Source: Cohnella sp. AR92 (lineage in GTDB: Bacteria > Bacillota > Bacilli > Paenibacillales > Paenibacillaceae). Taken from it: a stretch of DNA of 64,000 nt. Shown here one piece after another: positions 48,800-56,694 of this stretch. Numbering within the stretch: position 1 is the first letter of the stretch; the number at the start of each line of letters is the position of its first letter. The stretch lies in contig NZ_RZJR01000005.1 in the NCBI RefSeq assembly GCF_003990975.1, positions 127,869-191,868 of the forward strand. The letters run 5' to 3'. The translations under genes were made by a program, and so were the position numbers. The notes beneath the pieces were generated by a model. The model was not told the DNA's origin. It was given only the letters and a program-made list of their open reading frames with translations, and did not search any database.

Positions 48800-51241
48800 G
48801 TGCCCTTAGTCTTGCGGTTTGACGCTAATGATACGGGAGCTATTACTTTTACCGGCAATACTTTGGGGCTGAGCCGATCGAATGTCGACGGCGTGCCCGG
48901 CACGCGCGATTTTATCGGGGCGTTCACGACGGTCGATACGTCCAGCCAGTTCGGCAGCTACCCGCCCGGGACGACCTCGGACTTCAACCTCGACAGCGCC
49001 AGCGCCATCTTGCGTTTGCCGGCCGGCAGCGAGGTGCTCTATGCCGAGCTTGTCTGGGCAGGGACGTATAACGTTACCGGCGGAACGAACAATTTCTTCG
49101 CCTTTATCGACAAGTCGGTTTCGATGAGGACGCCGGCAGGAATGACCTTCAGCATCGCTCCCGATCCCGCCACCGCTCAGATTTCCCATCGCAACGCGAC
49201 CGACAACTACTTTAGGTCCGCTAATGTCACAGAGCTGGTTCGAGTGGCAGGCGCAGGAACCTACACGGTCGGAGGAGTCGTCGGGAATATCGACCTCGGC
49301 AACAGCACCGCGAACAGCTGCGGCTGGACGCTGTGCGTCGTCTATGAGAATCCGAGCTTGCCGTTCCGCAACCTGAGCTTGAACGTAGGCATCGTCGAGA
49401 TTGCTACCGGAAGCGACCCTTCCGTGACGACGACGATCACCGGCTTCGCCACGCCGATCGAAGGACCGGTCAGCGGCCGCATGGCGCTATGCGCTCAAGA
49501 CGGAGACGCCAACAAGAGAGGGGATCAAGTGCTATTCGGGCCAACGGAGGCCGATCTGGTCAACCTGTCCGGACCGAACAACTTCCTGAACAATTTCTTC
49601 GCTTCGCAGATTAACGACGACACCGGGAACCTGGACACGTCCGGAACGTTCGGCGACCGGAACCAGATCAACGGGGATCCGGGCACCCAAATCGTCGGGG
49701 GACGGCAGAGCTGGGACATCACGAACGTCGATATCTCCCAGACGCTGACGAACAATCAGACCTCGGCCGCCTTCCAGCTTCGCACGACCAATGACGGCTA
49801 TTCGGTCATAGCAGTCGGCATCTATATCGATATCAACTCCCCGCGCATCACTATCGAGAAGAGCGTTGACGCCGAAGTCGCCGAGATCGGGCAGATCTTG
49901 ACGTATACGGTCGTCATCGCGAATACCGGGACGGTATCCGCGAATGCGATGTTCCTGCTCGACAGCCTGCCGAACGATACCGTCTTCGTTCCCGGCAGCA
50001 TCACGGTTAACGGGGTGTCGGTGCCGGGAGATCCGACGACCGGAGTGTCGCTCGGCTCCGTGGCTCCCGACGAGGCGGTTGTTGTCACGTATCAAGCGCT
50101 TGTCGTCTCTTTTCCGGAGAACGGCCTGATCTCGAACCAAGCGCTCGTCGACTTCCAATACCAGAGCGTGCCGGGCGGCGAGATTAACATGGGGGAGATT
50201 CCTTCCAACGTCGTCGTGACTCCTATCCTACCTCCCAACTTCAGCCTGACCATCGTCAAGACGGCGGACCGAACGACCGCCAACCCCGGGGATACCGTCC
50301 GCTATTCGATCACGGTAACCAACCCTTCCAATGCCCCCTTGACGAACGTCCGGGTCACGGATCCCGTGCTGCAATTCGAACAGCTCATTCCCTCCCTTCC
50401 TGCAGGCGAATCGCGAACGTTTACGGTCAACTCCGTCGTCCCCCCCGGAACGCCTGCGGGTACCGAGATCGTGAATACGGCAACGGCGACATCGGATCAG
50501 GCCGGCCCCGTATCCAGTACGGCCATCGTTACGGTGCTGCCGGTGCCTGACTTCACCATCGTGAAGACGGCGGACCGGACGACCGCCCATCCGGGCGATA
50601 CGATCGTCTATACGATCGTCGTGACCAATACCGGCAATTCAACGCTGTCCTTCCTGCAAATCACGGACCCGCTGCTCGGCCTTGTCGAGACGATTCCTTC
50701 GCTTCCGCAAGGACAGTCCGTTCGTCTGCAGCGTTCCTTCACCGTGCCGCTCGACGCGGCCGACGGCTCGCGGATCGCGAACGTCGCTACGGCGGTTGCC
50801 GTGCATGCCCCGTCCAAGTCCACGGAGGAAGCGGTGACCGTCGTCGTTCCGCCTCTCACGGCAGCCAAGTCCGCTTCCTCCGACGAGGTCGCGGTCGATG
50901 GGCGGATCACCTATGCGATTCTCGTCACGAATGTCGGCCAGACGCCGCTCCTAAATGTCCGGCTTGCCGACGTTCTGCCCGAGCCGCTTGAGTTCATACC
51001 GAATACGCTTAAGGTGAATGACCAGACAAGACCGGGCGCCGACCCTGCCAATCTCGTAATCGGCACGATTCAACCGGGCGCTTCGGTTCGCGTCACGTTC
51101 CAAGCCCGACCGCAACGCGTCCCCGCGGACGAGAGAGTCACGAACCAAGCCGTTATCACCTTCCAGACGGCGCTGACCGGCCCGGAATTCACCGTGACCA
51201 CGAATCCGACAGAGGTTCGCGTAACGGAAGAAGAGGAATAA
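48800..51241 (+). CDS. Large DUF11-repeat surface-type protein without signal peptide
   Basis: This 813-residue protein starts at GTG after CAGGAGG. Residues 1-345 form one beta-rich domain (YPPGTTSDFNLDSASAILRLPAGSEVLYAELVW). Residues about 348-813 hold four DUF11-type repeats with the signature GDTVRYSITVTNPSNAPLTNVRVTDP, and the second and third are almost identical at their start (IVKTADRTTANPGDT and IVKTADRTTAHPGDT). Such repeats build rigid stalks. There is no signal peptide, lipobox or LPXTG, so normal secretion is not explained. A spore-coat or exosporium position is a reasonable inference. Confidence 0.85.
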   Translation: MPLVLRFDANDTGAITFTGNTLGLSRSNVDGVPGTRDFIGAFTTVDTSSQFGSYPPGTTSDFNLDSASAILRLPAGSEVLYAELVWAGTYNVTGGTNNFFAFIDKSVSMRTPAGMTFSIAPDPATAQISHRNATDNYFRSANVTELVRVAGAGTYTVGGVVGNIDLGNSTANSCGWTLCVVYENPSLPFRNLSLNVGIVEIATGSDPSVTTTITGFATPIEGPVSGRMALCAQDGDANKRGDQVLFGPTEADLVNLSGPNNFLNNFFASQINDDTGNLDTSGTFGDRNQINGDPGTQIVGGRQSWDITNVDISQTLTNNQTSAAFQLRTTNDGYSVIAVGIYIDINSPRITIEKSVDAEVAEIGQILTYTVVIANTGTVSANAMFLLDSLPNDTVFVPGSITVNGVSVPGDPTTGVSLGSVAPDEAVVVTYQALVVSFPENGLISNQALVDFQYQSVPGGEINMGEIPSNVVVTPILPPNFSLTIVKTADRTTANPGDTVRYSITVTNPSNAPLTNVRVTDPVLQFEQLIPSLPAGESRTFTVNSVVPPGTPAGTEIVNTATATSDQAGPVSSTAIVTVLPVPDFTIVKTADRTTAHPGDTIVYTIVVTNTGNSTLSFLQITDPLLGLVETIPSLPQGQSVRLQRSFTVPLDAADGSRIANVATAVAVHAPSKSTEEAVTVVVPPLTAAKSASSDEVAVDGRITYAILVTNVGQTPLLNVRLADVLPEPLEFIPNTLKVNDQTRPGADPANLVIGTIQPGASVRVTFQARPQRVPADERVTNQAVITFQTALTGPEFTVTTNPTEVRVTEEEE

Positions 51242-51263
51242 GCTTGCCGATTAACTAAGAAAC

Positions 51264-51303
51264 AGGCCGCCAGCCTTCCATACGCGGAGGCGGCGGCCTT
51301 TTG
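51264..51303. terminator. Terminator between convergent genes
   Basis: AGGCCGCC and GGCGGCGGCCTT pair with an internal loop, followed by TTTTG on the plus strand. It serves the DUF11 gene and may also end the glutathione peroxidase gene. Confidence 0.8.
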
Positions 51304-51305
51304 CC

Positions 51306-51848
51306 TTAAAGCAGCGCTTCGATATCCAATTCAAGCTCCCGGGGTTCCACCGTCGGTTCGAATCTCCCCCTGACCTTGCCATACCGGTCGATCAGGAACT
51401 TCGTGAAGTTCCATTTGATTCCGTCTCCCCCGGCGATCTCCGGAAACTTCTCCCTTAGGAACCGATCCATCCACTCTCCGCTCTCCGTTTGAAGGTCGAA
51501 GCCTTGGAATGGGGCTTGCCGGGTTAGATACGAATACAACGGATGGGCATTCGCCCCCCTGACCTCAATCTTCTCGAACAACGGGAACGTCAGCCCTCTG
51601 CTTGAACATTCCTGCTGGATCTCCGGATTCGATCCGGGCTCCCTTGCGTTAAATTGATTGCATGGGAAGCCTAGAATCTCGAATCCCAGCGCTCTCTTGC
51701 TCTCATACAATTTCTGCAGATCGGCGAACTGGCGAGAGTAGGCACACTGACTTGCGGTGTTGACGACTAACAGAACTTTTCCTCGATAATCCTCAAGCTC
51801 GATCTGCCGGCCGTCCATACGGACAGCGTGAAAAGAATAAATGGACAT
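51306..51848 (-). CDS. Glutathione peroxidase family thiol peroxidase
   Basis: This 180-residue protein has the GPx fold with the peroxidatic Cys35 in NTASQCAYSRQF, FPCNQF (Cys63, Gln65) and WNFTKFLID with the Trp and Asn of the active tetrad. It has cysteine, not selenocysteine, as in BsaA-type bacterial enzymes, which usually use thioredoxin. It reduces peroxides in the cytoplasm. It is a single gene with the ATG at 51848, upstream of a long gene-free region. Confidence 0.95.
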   Translation of the reverse strand: MSIYSFHAVRMDGRQIELEDYRGKVLLVVNTASQCAYSRQFADLQKLYESKRALGFEILGFPCNQFNAREPGSNPEIQQECSSRGLTFPLFEKIEVRGANAHPLYSYLTRQAPFQGFDLQTESGEWMDRFLREKFPEIAGGDGIKWNFTKFLIDRYGKVRGRFEPTVEPRELELDIEALL

Positions 51849-52029
51849 GCGGCCTTCCTCCCTTGTTAATCGAAGCGAAGATGAACTCCCATATCCATCC
51901 TACTCTCCCATTGCCTATAGCTGAAATATATTGTCACTATGAGATTTATAGCTTAGACCAATAGGCTGCGATTTCTTCGATCGAAGCGAGTCGCTTCGCT
52001 CGTTCTGCTCGTTGGCGAGTATCGACTTC

Positions 52030-52202
52030 CTGCATGCTACTAACGACTAACGGCCGGTTTACGGTGTTCCGCCTACGCTTTCGACCCACAGCTAACGGCT
52101 TAGCATACCGCTCACGGCTTACAGCTCACGGCCTACACTGCTTACCGTTCATGGTTACAGCTTATTGCATACCGTTAATCGCTTACCGCTTATCGCTAAC
52201 GG
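52030..52202. repeat. Degenerate short repeats (GCTTACNGCT... type)
   Basis: Units such as AGCTAACGGCTTA, TACCGCTCACGGCTTA, CAGCTCACGGCC, TGCTTACCGTTCA, ATACCGTTAATCG and CTTACCGCTTATCGC recur in varying order. They look like a decayed minisatellite of 6-12 base units. Confidence 0.55.
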
Positions 52203-52373
52203 AAATCCCAGCCCCTTACATTCCCGAAAATAGGCTTTCTAAATTCTTACGGAAATATGAGACGCTTATCTTGCATTTTAGCCTCGCCGAGAGGGGTTAC
52301 CGTCCGCTAAGGGGCTGTGATTTCCTTTAAAATCCAAAACCTGTCTATTGGGACCTGTAAAGGTCTCAAATCT

Positions 52374-52437
52374 CCGTTACGATTCTGTTCCGTTACGATT
52401 CTGCTCCGTTACGATTCTGTTCCGCTACGATTCAGAT
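52374..52437. repeat. Four 16-bp tandem repeats downstream of trpS
   Basis: Four units of CCGTTACGATTCTGTT follow one another with one or two changes each (CCGTTACGATTCTGCT, CCGCTACGATTCAGAT). They end 40 bases before the trpS stop on the opposite strand. Confidence 0.85.
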
Positions 52438-52476
52438 CAAAGTGGAAGTACCGTCAACCTCGACTCTCTCCCGGTA

Positions 52477-53490
52477 TTACTCCACCAACCCCCGGCGCCC
52501 CTCCTCGAAGTAATCGAGGCTCATCGCCTCCCTAACCTCTTGCATGGTCTCCTTGGCGATGGCGCGCGCCCGCTTGGTTCCGTCCATCAGAATCTCGTCG
52601 ACGGCGCCCGGTCTTGCTTCGTAATGCGCCCGGCGCTCCCTCATGGGTTCGATAAGCCGCTCCAACGCCGACGTGATGAGCCCCTTGCACGCCGCGCAAC
52701 CCATTTTCCCCTGGCTGCAGCCTTCCTTGATCTCCTCGGCGCCCTCCGGCCGGAAAGCTTGATGATACGAATAGATAGGGCAGATCTCCGGATGGCCGGG
52801 ATCGTTCTTGTGAATGCGCGCCGGGTCCGTCGTAGCTCGTTTGATCCGAGCCGCGATCTCTTCGGTGGAAGAATCGAGCGGAATCGAGTTGCCGAGGCTC
52901 TTGCTCATCTTGGCGCTGCCGTCCGTACCGACCAACCGGGGCATATCCCCTACCAGCGCTCGGGGCTCGACCAGAATCGGCTTATACAGCTCGTTGAATC
53001 GGCGAACGATCTTCCGGGTCAACTCCAAGTGCGGAAGCTGGTCGTCCCCGACCGGAACGATGGAAGCCTTGCAGAACGTAATATCGGCCGCCTGGCTGAC
53101 GGGATACCCCAGGAATCCGTAATACATCTCATCCAGCCCGCTGTTCTTCGACTCGGACTTGACCGTCGGGTTATGCCGCAGCGAATTCACGGTAACGAAC
53201 ATGGAATACAGAACCGTGAGCTCGGCGATCTCCGGAATAAGGGACTGGACGAAGATCGTCGCTTTCTCCGGATCGATGCCTACCGCCAAATAATCCAGAG
53301 CGACCTCCCGCAGGTGGCCCCGAATCCGATCCGGCTGGTCAAAATGGGTCGTCAGCGCTTGAACATCGGCCAGCAGCACGAAAGTCTCATATTGATCCTG
53401 CAATATAACGCGGTTGCGGAGACTGCCGACGTAATGGCCAAGGTGAAGCTTGCCGGTTACGCGGTCTCCCGTTAGAACTCGTTCTCTCAT
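52477..53490 (-). CDS. trpS: Tryptophanyl-tRNA synthetase
   Basis: This 337-residue class I synthetase has the HIGH-type motif GKLHLGHYVGSL near the N-terminus and KMSKSLGNSIPL (about residue 195). It charges tRNA-Trp. The C-terminal part contains CSQGKMGCAACKGLI with three cysteines, as in the auxiliary type of TrpRS found in some Gram-positive bacteria, so a second trpS elsewhere is possible. AAGGAGG precedes the ATG. A T-box leader lies upstream, so uncharged tRNA-Trp should raise expression. Confidence 0.95.
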   Translation of the reverse strand: MRERVLTGDRVTGKLHLGHYVGSLRNRVILQDQYETFVLLADVQALTTHFDQPDRIRGHLREVALDYLAVGIDPEKATIFVQSLIPEIAELTVLYSMFVTVNSLRHNPTVKSESKNSGLDEMYYGFLGYPVSQAADITFCKASIVPVGDDQLPHLELTRKIVRRFNELYKPILVEPRALVGDMPRLVGTDGSAKMSKSLGNSIPLDSSTEEIAARIKRATTDPARIHKNDPGHPEICPIYSYHQAFRPEGAEEIKEGCSQGKMGCAACKGLITSALERLIEPMRERRAHYEARPGAVDEILMDGTKRARAIAKETMQEVREAMSLDYFEEGRRGLVE

Positions 53491-53594
53491 GGGTTAACAT
53501 CCTCCTTGTTGGTAACAACAGAATGCAACAGAATGGTTGTATCGCCGACCATCGCCACCAGCCGCCCTCCATGGCCATCACCCCCTTTAAAGTC

Positions 53595-53895
53595 AAAAAA
53601 ACTCCGTCCGATAAGGACGAAGTTGTCGTGGTACCACCTTAATTAGACCGTTCCGCTGCATGAGAAGCAGGCGTAACGATCCTCTCTTCACGGTGCGGAG
53701 ACGATCCTGGATCGGTCTCGATACCGTCCCCTTGGTAACGGCGGGATGCCCGGCAATCCCCTACTGCGCCTTGCGGCGGTTCGGAGAAGCAACTCGGAAG
53801 GCCATTCGATCATACGCCGGACACCGGTTCGCAGCGACCACCGGCTCTCTGAGTCCTCTCTCGTATGCCTACTTACCCTTCTTCTGCGTTGTTGA
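53595..53895 (-). promoter_or_regulatory. T-box riboswitch (tRNA-Trp) with terminator
   Basis: On the minus strand the conserved T-box AAGGTGGTACCACG (53627-53640) is followed by the terminator AACTTCGTCC/GGACGGAGTT with a T run (53595-53624). Structured stem I sequence lies further upstream, where a TGG triplet in GAATGGCC (around 53797-53804) is a good specifier-codon candidate for Trp. It is the leader of trpS. Confidence 0.92.
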
Positions 53896-53909
53896 AAATA
53901 TTACGATTT

Positions 53910-53938
53910 ATTTTATTGGGATTGGTTGGAAACGTCAA
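53910..53938 (-). promoter_or_regulatory. Promoter of the trpS T-box leader
   Basis: On the minus strand TTGACG (53933-53938) and TAAAAT (53910-53915) are separated by 17 bases, placing the transcript start just upstream of the T-box leader. Confidence 0.75.
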
Positions 53939-54019
53939 TAGGGGGCATCCTGGACTCCGAATAAAATCCGGCATAGCCTCCATAATAGGGGAGTACATCA
54001 TGGAAGGAGATGAGGTTCC

Positions 54020-54214
54020 GTGCTCGATAATCTGGAGAGCAACTATGATTGTTCCCATGCGGGGGATGACCTGCATCAGCTCAAGCAGGAGCTTGCCGAG
54101 CTTCGCGGCCAAGGCGCCGAAGACGCGGAGTCGCAGCAGCGGATCAACCGCCTGGAGAACCAAATTTCGTTCATCCAGAACAAATGCGACATCAACTCCG
54201 GCGGCTCTCGATAG
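54020..54214 (+). CDS. Small coiled-coil protein
   Basis: This 64-residue protein starts at GTG with AAGGAGATGAGG upstream. It reads VLDNLESNYDCSHAGDDLHQLKQELAELRG then a strongly helical ESQQRINRLENQISFIQNKCDINSGGSR. It has two cysteines and a heptad-like pattern that suggests a coiled coil. I do not recognise a family. It is a single gene followed by a terminator and lies just upstream of, and divergent from, trpS. Confidence 0.65.
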   Translation: MLDNLESNYDCSHAGDDLHQLKQELAELRGQGAEDAESQQRINRLENQISFIQNKCDINSGGSR

Positions 54215-54225
54215 GATATGGAACA

Positions 54226-54249
54226 AAAAAAGCACCCGAGGGTGCTTTT
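54226..54249. terminator. Bidirectional terminator
   Basis: AAAAGCACCC and GGGTGCTTTT pair around a four-base loop, with A and T runs on both sides. It serves the small coiled-coil gene and the convergent HD hydrolase gene. Confidence 0.9.
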
Positions 54250-54270
54250 CTTATGGACGATGGAATCGAT

Positions 54271-54933
54271 TTATTGCTCGCCTTCCCACTCCCGATGGAA
54301 CCTGTCCAAGAATTGCTCCATATAAAGGTGCCTCTCCTCGGCGATCCTTCTGGCCGAAGGAGTGTTGAATAAGTCCTTCAGCTTGAGAAGCTTCTCATGG
54401 AAGTGATTGATCGCCGTCCCTTTATCGTTCCGGTACTCCTTGGCGGTCATGGAATCGCGGGGCGGCAGGCTTGGATCGTGAACGGGACGGCCCGTCCAAC
54501 CGGAATAGACGAAGGTCCGCGCGATTCCGACCGCGCCGATGGCATCGAGGCGATCCGCGTCCTGCACGACCCGTCCTTCCAGCGTGCTCATCGGCGGGTT
54601 GGTTCCGCCATTGTAGGACATCGTGGAGATGATCTCCAGGATGCGGGCACGCTCCTCTTCGGGAAGGGGTTGGCCCTGCAGCCAGTCTCCGACCTTCCGA
54701 AGACCGGCTTCCTTCGATTCGTTCAGCTTCTCGTCCGCGACGTCATGCAGAAGGGCTGCCGTTACGCAGATAAAGGAATCGGCGCCTTCCTCCCGGGCAA
54801 GCCGCTTCGCCATCCGGGTCACGCGGTGGATATGCCACCAATCGTGGCCGGAAGAATCGTTCTCCAGCTCCGAGCGGCTGAACCTCTCGGCCGCTTCGAT
54901 CACCCTCTGCTGCTCGTTGCTGTACACTCGCAT
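54271..54933 (-). CDS. HD-domain phosphohydrolase
   Basis: This 220-residue protein has the HD metal set: His in SGHDWWHIHRV, the HD pair in TAALLHDVADEK and the later Asp in RVVQDADRLDAIGAVGIARTF. It belongs to the YedJ/uncharacterised nucleotide phosphohydrolase group of HD proteins. Its substrate is probably a phosphorylated nucleotide, but this is not shown. The ATG at 54933 is taken because GGAGGGA lies directly before it; GTG six bases later has better spacing. It is monocistronic. Confidence 0.9.
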   Translation of the reverse strand: MRVYSNEQQRVIEAAERFSRSELENDSSGHDWWHIHRVTRMAKRLAREEGADSFICVTAALLHDVADEKLNESKEAGLRKVGDWLQGQPLPEEERARILEIISTMSYNGGTNPPMSTLEGRVVQDADRLDAIGAVGIARTFVYSGWTGRPVHDPSLPPRDSMTAKEYRNDKGTAINHFHEKLLKLKDLFNTPSARRIAEERHLYMEQFLDRFHREWEGEQ

Positions 54934-55022
54934 TCCCTCCATAACCGTGTTTGATGTCAATTCGGTCTAACATAGAAGAAGCACGCCGCAATCGCTCGCG
55001 GCATGCCCTTATCCTCAATTCT

Positions 55023-55862
55023 TTACTTCGCCAGTACCGGCTGGTCCTTCTTCTCTTCCTGGACGGGCTTCCTGTACCACTTATTCAGCAAGACCGTCTG
55101 CACGATGATGAAGATTCCGCCTACCGCCCAATAAAGCGGCAGCGCGGCCGGCATGGCGAAGGCGAATATGCCCATCATGATCGGGGGAATGTACCCGATC
55201 ACCGCCAGCTGCGGATTCGCGTTCTGCTGGTAGGAGGCCGTCATCTTCTGCGACACGCGGAATTGAATGAAATAAACCGCCGCCGCGATGAACGGAAGCA
55301 CCATATCCGGCTTGCCCAAGCTGAACCACAAGAAGTTATGAGCCGCAATCTCCGGAGTCCGGCGGATCGCGTAATAGAAGCCGAGGGTGATCGGCCATTG
55401 GATCAGCATCGGCAGGCAGCCGATATTAAGCGGATTGACCTGATGCTTCTGATACAGCTGCATCATCTCGGCCTGCTGCTTGCCGCGAGCGTCCGCGCTC
55501 TTATCCTTCTTGTACTTCTCCTTCAGGGCATTCAGCTCCGGCTGGAGTACGGCCATCTTCTCTCTCATGGCGAATTGCTTCTTCGTCTGGTTCATCATAA
55601 GCGGCAGAATCGCCACTCGGATGAAGAACGTCATGACAATGATCGACAAGCCGTAATCCCCATGGAACGCATTGCCGAAGTACTTGATCAGGTTCGAGAA
55701 AGTATAAACGAAGTAATGGTTAAAGAACCCATGCGATGTCGAAGTAATCGGGTGAGACGGAGTGGCGGGCGCACAGCCGCTAAGCGCAAGAACCGGTATA
55801 ATCGCAACGCACAATAGAAGAGCGAGCCTTGCCCGCTTGGAATGCCTTATTAATGAAATCAC
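55023..55862 (-). CDS. yidC: Membrane protein insertase YidC/OxaA, second-type paralogue
   Basis: This 279-residue protein starts at GTG 55860-55862 after GGGAGGAC. It has a lipoprotein signal with lipobox ALSGC (Cys30), an OxaA/YidC core of five membrane helices (GDYGLSIIVMTFFIRVAILPLMMNQTKK, IGCLPMLIQWPITLGFYYAI), and a short basic tail. It inserts membrane proteins and works with Sec. The hydrophilic cavity arginine is in IRVAILP. The ribosome binding site lies inside a perfect 11-base stem, and a MifM-like leader ORF precedes it, so its translation is probably induced when YidC capacity falls, as for B. subtilis YqjG/YidC2. Confidence 0.92.
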   Translation of the reverse strand: MISLIRHSKRARLALLLCVAIIPVLALSGCAPATPSHPITSTSHGFFNHYFVYTFSNLIKYFGNAFHGDYGLSIIVMTFFIRVAILPLMMNQTKKQFAMREKMAVLQPELNALKEKYKKDKSADARGKQQAEMMQLYQKHQVNPLNIGCLPMLIQWPITLGFYYAIRRTPEIAAHNFLWFSLGKPDMVLPFIAAAVYFIQFRVSQKMTASYQQNANPQLAVIGYIPPIMMGIFAFAMPAALPLYWAVGGIFIIVQTVLLNKWYRKPVQEEKKDQPVLAK

Positions 55863-56154
55863 AGTCGTCCTCCCTATGGATGGAAATACGTCTTGGGATA
55901 GGGAGGACAAGGCAATCCGCGTCGTCGTCGGGAGCCTCTCTGCGCCTGATCGTCCGCACGATCCAACGGCGTACGCCGATGAACAGAGGCCAACTTACCG
56001 CAACCGATGGCGTCGAGCCGACCGCCACCGCTGCGTGGTTCCATTGGATCTCATGCGCGGAGAATAAGGTAAATGGAAGGGATGCGATCGAGCAGAGAAG
56101 GCCAAACGAGAAGACCAATTGAATAAGGTCAATCAACTGCTCCAGCTGCCCCAC
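55780..56154 (-). CDS. MifM-like arrest-peptide leader of yidC
   Basis: A GTG start (56152-56154) follows GGAGGTGATT, an almost ideal ribosome binding site. The product opens with one hydrophobic helix (LIDLIQLVFSFGLLCSIASLPFTLF) and about residue 60-82 reads GVRRWIVRTIRRREAPDDDADC. B. subtilis MifM ends in a comparable W-I..R..P..DEEDA arrest sequence, as I recall it, and monitors YidC by stalling until its helix is inserted. Here the stalled ribosome at DDDA would cover the upstream arm of the stem that hides the yidC ribosome binding site. The frame has no stop before yidC and overlaps it by 83 bases, unlike mifM. Confidence 0.72.
   Translation of the reverse strand: MGQLEQLIDLIQLVFSFGLLCSIASLPFTLFSAHEIQWNHAAVAVGSTPSVAVSWPLFIGVRRWIVRTIRRREAPDDDADCLVLPIPRRISIHREDDCDFINKAFQAGKARSSIVRCDYTGSCA
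55867..55908 (-). promoter_or_regulatory. Stem-loop masking the yidC ribosome binding site
   Basis: On the minus strand GTCCTCCCTAT (55898-55908) pairs perfectly with ATAGGGAGGAC (55867-55877), 11 pairs with a 20-base loop. The 3' arm is the yidC Shine-Dalgarno region, and the GTG start follows five bases later. The 5' arm is translated as part of the leader, immediately after the DDDADC codons. Confidence 0.85.
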
Positions 56155-56228
56155 CGCAATCACCTCCCTCTAGAAGTCGTTCTTCAAGTCTATACGGGAC
56201 TCATTATATCACGTTGCGCGAACATGCT

Positions 56229-56258
56229 AAATACGCCGCCCGAGCCGATCGGCGGCGT
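56229..56258 (-). terminator. Possible terminator after the VOC gene
   Basis: ACGCCGCC and GGCGGCGT pair around a ten-base loop and are followed by ATTTAG on the minus strand. It lies just after the gene at 56284-56694 and before the yidC leader. Confidence 0.6.
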
Positions 56259-56283
56259 GTCGAATTCCGATAGGTTTCCGGCG

Positions 56284-56694
56284 CTACTCCCGGCAGATCA
56301 TCAGCTTGTTCCCGTCCGGGTCCTTCACGACGAACCAATGATCATGCTCGATCTCCGTGACGAGCTCGACCCCGAGTCCCTTCATATAGTCCAACGAGCC
56401 TTGCAGGTCCTCCGTCATCAGCATGAAGGCGGGAGTCTCGATCGACGGAGCTCCTCCGGGCTCTTGCCCTCCCCACTTCGGCATCGTGTCCAGGATAAGA
56501 CCGGCTCCATCCATGGGCAACGGGCACAAGTGGCCCCCGATAATCTCGCAGCTCTTCTCATCGATGCCGAGAACCCGGCAGTACCAGCCGCGAGACTTCT
56601 CGATATCGCGCACCGGGACAAAGATGCTGCCGACCTTGTTCTTGATCGGACTTGCCGATCCCATGCTTTCTTCGGACTGCAAGGGGTTGTTCAT
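56284..56694 (-). CDS. VOC-family protein
   Basis: This 136-residue protein starts at the ATG at 56694, with GGAGGGATC upstream. It has one vicinal-oxygen-chelate domain: VGSIFVPVRDIEKSRGWYCRVLG, then LILDTMPKWGGQEP, PAFMLMTEDLQGSLDYMKGLGVELVTEIEHDHWFVVKDPDGNKLMICRE. The C-terminal DPDGN motif is typical of glyoxalase/bleomycin-resistance proteins. The substrate is unknown. It follows the AraC-type regulator closely on the same strand, and the regulator frame runs into it. Confidence 0.87.
   Translation of the reverse strand: MNNPLQSEESMGSASPIKNKVGSIFVPVRDIEKSRGWYCRVLGIDEKSCEIIGGHLCPLPMDGAGLILDTMPKWGGQEPGGAPSIETPAFMLMTEDLQGSLDYMKGLGVELVTEIEHDHWFVVKDPDGNKLMICRE

Larger units (their letters stand above)
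51849..52476. other. Gene-free region rich in short repeats
   Basis: No convincing gene lies in these 628 bases. It holds a palindromic CGATCGAAGCGAGTCGCTTCG near 51979, a block of degenerate TTAC-GG/CC repeats (52030-52202) and a perfect 16-base tandem array (52374-52437). Confidence 0.7.

Noticed and set aside
52348..53475. 375-residue plus-strand ORF opposite trpS
   Set aside because: trpS has HIGH and KMSKS motifs and a T-box on the other strand. This frame starts inside the 16-base repeats and has no support.
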